From an uncultured Collinsella sp. (GTDB taxonomy: Bacteria; Actinomycetota; Coriobacteriia; Coriobacteriales; Coriobacteriaceae), in assembly GCA_902489965.1 (NCBI GenBank), contig CABUCA010000001.1, positions 1 to 64,000 of the forward strand: DNA of 64,000 nucleotides. The letters are read 5' to 3'. A model generated the notes under the pieces. That model saw only the letters and a program-made list of their open reading frames with translations, had not been told where the DNA came from and ran no database searches. This document shows positions 60,495 to 64,000 of this stretch, in pieces. The position numbers were made by a program, and so were the translations under genes. Each line of letters begins with the position of its first letter. The stretch's first letter is position 1.

Positions 60495-60524
60495 AAAAAA
60501 CCCGCCGCATAAGCGACGGGTTTT
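60495..60524 (-). terminator. intrinsic terminator of the tRNA-Asn pair
   Basis: AAAACCCG-CGC pairs with GCG-CGGGTTTT with one mismatch and a 4-nt loop; TTTTTT follows on the minus strand just past the second tRNA. Confidence 0.8.
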
Positions 60525-60530
60525 ACAACC

Positions 60531-60605
60531 TGGCTCCCCGGGTAGGACTCGAACCTACAACAGCGCGGTTAACAGCCGCGTGCTCTACCATTGAGCTACC
60601 GAGGA
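60531..60605 (-). tRNA. tRNA-Asn (GTT), copy 2
   Basis: 75 nt including an encoded CCA. Acceptor TCCTCGG/CCGGGGA, T loop TTCGAGT, anticodon loop CTGTTAA (anticodon GTT). It is identical to the upstream copy and separated from it by 33 bp that contain an AGCCC/GGGCT hairpin. Confidence 0.97.
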
Positions 60606-60638
60606 ATTTAAAGCCCAACGGAAAGGGCTGAAAAATTC

Positions 60639-60713
60639 TGGCTCCCCGGGTAGGACTCGAACCTACAACAGCGCGGTTAACAGCCGCGTGCTCTACCATT
60701 GAGCTACCGAGGA
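60639..60713 (-). tRNA. tRNA-Asn (GTT), copy 1
   Basis: 75 nt including CCA, identical to copy 2. Anticodon GTT reads AAY codons. It is the promoter-proximal gene of the tandem pair. Confidence 0.97.
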
Positions 60714-60743
60714 ATAGGTGCGTGCTCTCAAGCAACGAAGTTT

Positions 60744-60771
60744 ATTATACGGACGAATCAGCTTAGGGCAA
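60744..60771 (-). promoter_or_regulatory. promoter of the tRNA-Asn pair
   Basis: On the minus strand TTGCCC (60771-60766) is followed after 16 bases by a consensus TATAAT (60749-60744), about 30 bp before the first tRNA-Asn. Confidence 0.75.
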
Positions 60772-60800
60772 GAACTTTTTTAAGAAATTTTCCGACCTAA

Positions 60801-60854
60801 TCATTGGGGACGTTCTTAAACGAGTAGTCATTCAAGAACGACCCCAATGACTAC
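60801..60854. repeat. palindrome with two alternative hairpins between tRNA-Asn and rpoD
   Basis: TCATTGGGG-CGTTCTT (60801-60817) pairs with AAGAACG-CCCCAATGA (60834-60850) with one mismatch. The segment GTAGTCATT (60824-60832), partly in its loop, can instead pair with AATGACTAC (60846-60854). The two structures exclude each other. It may be a dispersed repeat or part of the rpoD 3' end. Confidence 0.7.
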
Positions 60855-60862
60855 GTGAAAGC

Positions 60863-60892
60863 GCCCCCAAGCGGATGTGCTTGAGGGCGCCT
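60863..60892 (-). terminator. hairpin downstream of rpoD
   Basis: GCGCCC-CAAGC pairs with GCTTG-GGGCGC around GGATGT. Only a short T run (CTTTC) follows on the minus strand, so it is a moderate terminator candidate. Confidence 0.6.
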
Positions 60893-60901
60893 CTTGCTTG
60901 A

Positions 60902-62251
<1,350 letters not shown>

Positions 62252-62361
62252 AGATTCTCCCTTCATAGTCCACAGGACTCAATACTTTAGCACACACATT
62301 GACGTCTATACCCAAAAAGAAAGCTGGATATAGACGAGAATACGCTGGTTGACCACAACAT

Positions 62362-64000
62362 CTAGGCTTGTTCGGTGCCTGCGGCCTCCAGGCCGATCAA
62401 ACGAAACGGATCCGCCACGCCGCCGATCGACTTTTGCAGTTCGCGCTGACGCTGCGAGTCCTGCGCGGCCCGCACGGTCAGCGCACGACGGGCCTCATCA
62501 TCGAGCGAACGATCCTGGCGCAGCTTGGCCTGTGCGGCACGCATGCGACGCTTGATGGTGTAGAGCTCGAGCGTATCGAGCATAAACGCGATGTTCGTCT
62601 CGGTGGGGTGCTTGCTCGTCGCCGAGATGCGCCCGGCACTCACAAGCGTTGCCGCCTCGGGACACACCGAGCGTGCCGCATCCATGCAGGCTGCAGGATC
62701 GGTTCCCGGCGGCGTTGCCAGAACGGCCCATGCGATGGACTCGTGACGTGGGTCAACCCACTCGATGGAGCAGATGCGGTCGGCATACGTGCGGAACAGG
62801 TCGGGGTAGCTCGTGAGCATCGTCAACAGTTCGCGCTCCCCTGCCAAGGACTTGCGTTCAAGATCGGTAAGAACCATCGGCGCCGCCGCAGCCGGTGCGC
62901 CCGAACCGTCAGCCGCAGGCACAGCGCCCATACCATCAGGCACATCGATCGGCGGCAAGTCGTCAACGACCTCCACTGGTGCAGCACCATAGGCATCGAG
63001 CGGGACGTAGTCGTACGGGTCCTCCTCGACCGGCGCCGCTACGGCCGGAGTCGCGCCCGATGCCCAAGCACCACGAGATGTCCCCTGCGAACCAGACGAC
63101 CGACCGCCCGCGCTACCAGATCGCTCAGCCTGCGCCCGCTGGCGTTCATAGTTCTGTTCGCGGCGGCGCTCCGCATCCTCGCGCTTGGCGACGTCGCGAA
63201 ACACGCGGCCCGAGCTCGCGCGCACGGTCTCCAGATCCAAACCCAACAGATCGGCAATCTGAATAAAGTACGTATCGATCATGTAGCTATCGCGCAGCGG
63301 ATAGATGAGCGTGAGAGCGTCCTCCAGCGCCTTGGCTCGACCGCCCGGCGTGGTGATGTCGCTCGACTCCTGCAGCGAACGGTACACGAAGTCCATAAGC
63401 GGCTCGGCAGCGTCGATGCGCGCCTGCAGCTCCTGCCCACCATGTGCCGTGATGAACTCCATGGGATCGTTGCCGTCGGGCAGCACCACGCAGCGCAGGT
63501 CCATAGAATCCTGCTCGATAAACTGAATCGCGCGGCGGGCGGCCTTCTGGCCCGCGGCATCGCCATCGAACATATACACGATGCGCTTGGCAAAGCGGGT
63601 GAGCGTCTTTACATGATGCTCCGTGAGCGCGGTGCCCAGCGTGGCGACAACGTTTTTAATCCCCGCCTCCCAGCAGGCGATGCAATCGGTATAGCCCTCC
63701 ACCACGATGGCGGTATCCTGCGCGACGATAAACTCCTTGGCCCAATTAAAACCGTAGAGGTTTCGCTTTTTATGAAACACGCTCGTCTCGGCGGTGTTGA
63801 GGTACTTAGGCTGGCCGTCGCCCATAATGCGACCGCCAAAGGCAATGTTGTGACCCTGCTCGTCAAAGATGGGGAACATCACACGGTCGTAGAAGCGGTC
63901 GGCAAGCTGCCCGCGCCCGCGGCTCACGGCAACATTGGCGTCGATCATCTCCTGCGGGGTAAAACCCGCCTGGGACAGGTGTGACACCAGCGCGTTACGG
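62362..64000 (-). CDS. dnaG: DNA primase, N-terminus outside window
   Basis: The window holds the C-terminal 546 codons of the primase that makes replication primers. The catalytic core includes GRIMGDGQPKYLNT and the TOPRIM motifs VVEGYTDCIA and FDGDAAGQKAA. A Gly/Ala/Ser-rich linker (SAGGRSSGSQGTSRG) leads to the DnaB-binding C-terminal domain. The reading frame stays open to the right edge; the zinc-binding domain and start codon lie beyond it. dnaG is upstream of rpoD with 110 bp between. Confidence 0.94.
   Translation of the reverse strand, partial: RNALVSHLSQAGFTPQEMIDANVAVSRGRGQLADRFYDRVMFPIFDEQGHNIAFGGRIMGDGQPKYLNTAETSVFHKKRNLYGFNWAKEFIVAQDTAIVVEGYTDCIACWEAGIKNVVATLGTALTEHHVKTLTRFAKRIVYMFDGDAAGQKAARRAIQFIEQDSMDLRCVVLPDGNDPMEFITAHGGQELQARIDAAEPLMDFVYRSLQESSDITTPGGRAKALEDALTLIYPLRDSYMIDTYFIQIADLLGLDLETVRASSGRVFRDVAKREDAERRREQNYERQRAQAERSGSAGGRSSGSQGTSRGAWASGATPAVAAPVEEDPYDYVPLDAYGAAPVEVVDDLPPIDVPDGMGAVPAADGSGAPAAAAPMVLTDLERKSLAGERELLTMLTSYPDLFRTYADRICSIEWVDPRHESIAWAVLATPPGTDPAACMDAARSVCPEAATLVSAGRISATSKHPTETNIAFMLDTLELYTIKRRMRAAQAKLRQDRSLDDEARRALTVRAAQDSQRQRELQKSIGGVADPFRLIGLEAAGTEQA

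Noticed and set aside
60523..60735. 70-codon open frame with an internal repeat
   Set aside because: It is the translation of the two identical tRNA-Asn genes; the repeat is explained by the tRNAs.

Overview
The window reads as a chromosomal segment of a Coriobacteriia species, most likely Collinsella or a close relative. This placement is inferred from high-GC codon use, an Actinomycetota-like smc-rnc-DUF177-SepIVA-like arrangement, and Firmicutes-like traits in the same genome: a full sugar PTS with a Ser46-bearing HPr, a T-box leader before ileS, and an Asp23-FakA-RecG cluster. Nearly every gene is on the minus strand. I see no prophage, insertion sequence, integron or CRISPR array. The accessory interest lies in intergenic palindromes, degenerate paralogues, one gene remnant and several candidate operators.

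Layout. 1-1.7 kb: two tandem tRNA-Glu genes (the first cut by the window edge) and the tRNA CCA-adding enzyme. 1.8-9.7 kb: a fructose PTS locus with EII-BCA, HPr, Enzyme I and two tandem 1-phosphofructokinase-like kinases, facing a divergent RpiR-type regulator; a 550-bp gap inside it holds two large inverted repeats. 9.9-16.4 kb: recN, nadK, tlyA, xseB, nusB, asp23, efp and an Xaa-Pro peptidase. 16.5-23.2 kb: a degenerate AroB-like protein, aroK, a YqeG phosphatase, mltG, ruvX and alaS. 23.3-26.5 kb: an AI-2E family permease, a SigB/SigF-type sigma factor, a degenerate RsbW-like protein and a membrane-anchored coiled-coil protein. 26.5-36.3 kb: rarA, a dGTPase, a short prepilin peptidase, a processive glycosyltransferase, an RluD-type pseudouridine synthase, lspA and ileS with its T-box leader. 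36.4-45.4 kb: a glycerol-dehydrogenase-like enzyme, a DUF523 protein, ftsH, a decayed cobalamin adenosyltransferase, a MATE exporter, an rRNA/tRNA methyltransferase, folA, thyA and a DUF134-NifX fusion regulator. 45.4-60.4 kb: one long housekeeping cluster, read from asp23 through fakA, recG, rsmD, coaD, a SepIVA-like gene, DUF177, rpmF, plsX, acpP, rnc, smc and ftsY to ffh. 60.5-64 kb: two tandem tRNA-Asn genes, the primary sigma factor gene and dnaG, which runs off the window.

How the genes work together. The fructose locus imports and phosphorylates fructose (EII-BCA, fed by EI and HPr) and converts fructose-1-phosphate to fructose-1,6-bisphosphate. The 45-60 kb cluster couples phospholipid synthesis (plsX, acpP), RNA processing and ribosome assembly (rnc, rpmF, rsmD), membrane targeting (ffh, ftsY) and chromosome organisation (smc). 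thyA and folA form the thymidylate cycle. Adjacent genes commonly overlap by 1-4 bases, implying translational coupling.

Most noteworthy: (a) the DUF134-NifX fusion gene has two near-identical TGACATATGTCA-type palindromes on either side of a recognisable promoter, about five helical turns apart; (b) a perfect 20-bp palindrome sits just downstream of the predicted acpP start site; (c) an AroB-fold protein has lost all motifs that bind metal; (d) an RsbW-like partner of a stress sigma factor has lost its ATP-binding signatures; (e) a cobalamin adenosyltransferase remnant has both ends but no middle; (f) several unrelated families of intergenic palindromes, including one family with two copies 34 kb apart and a multi-tier structured element after ileS.
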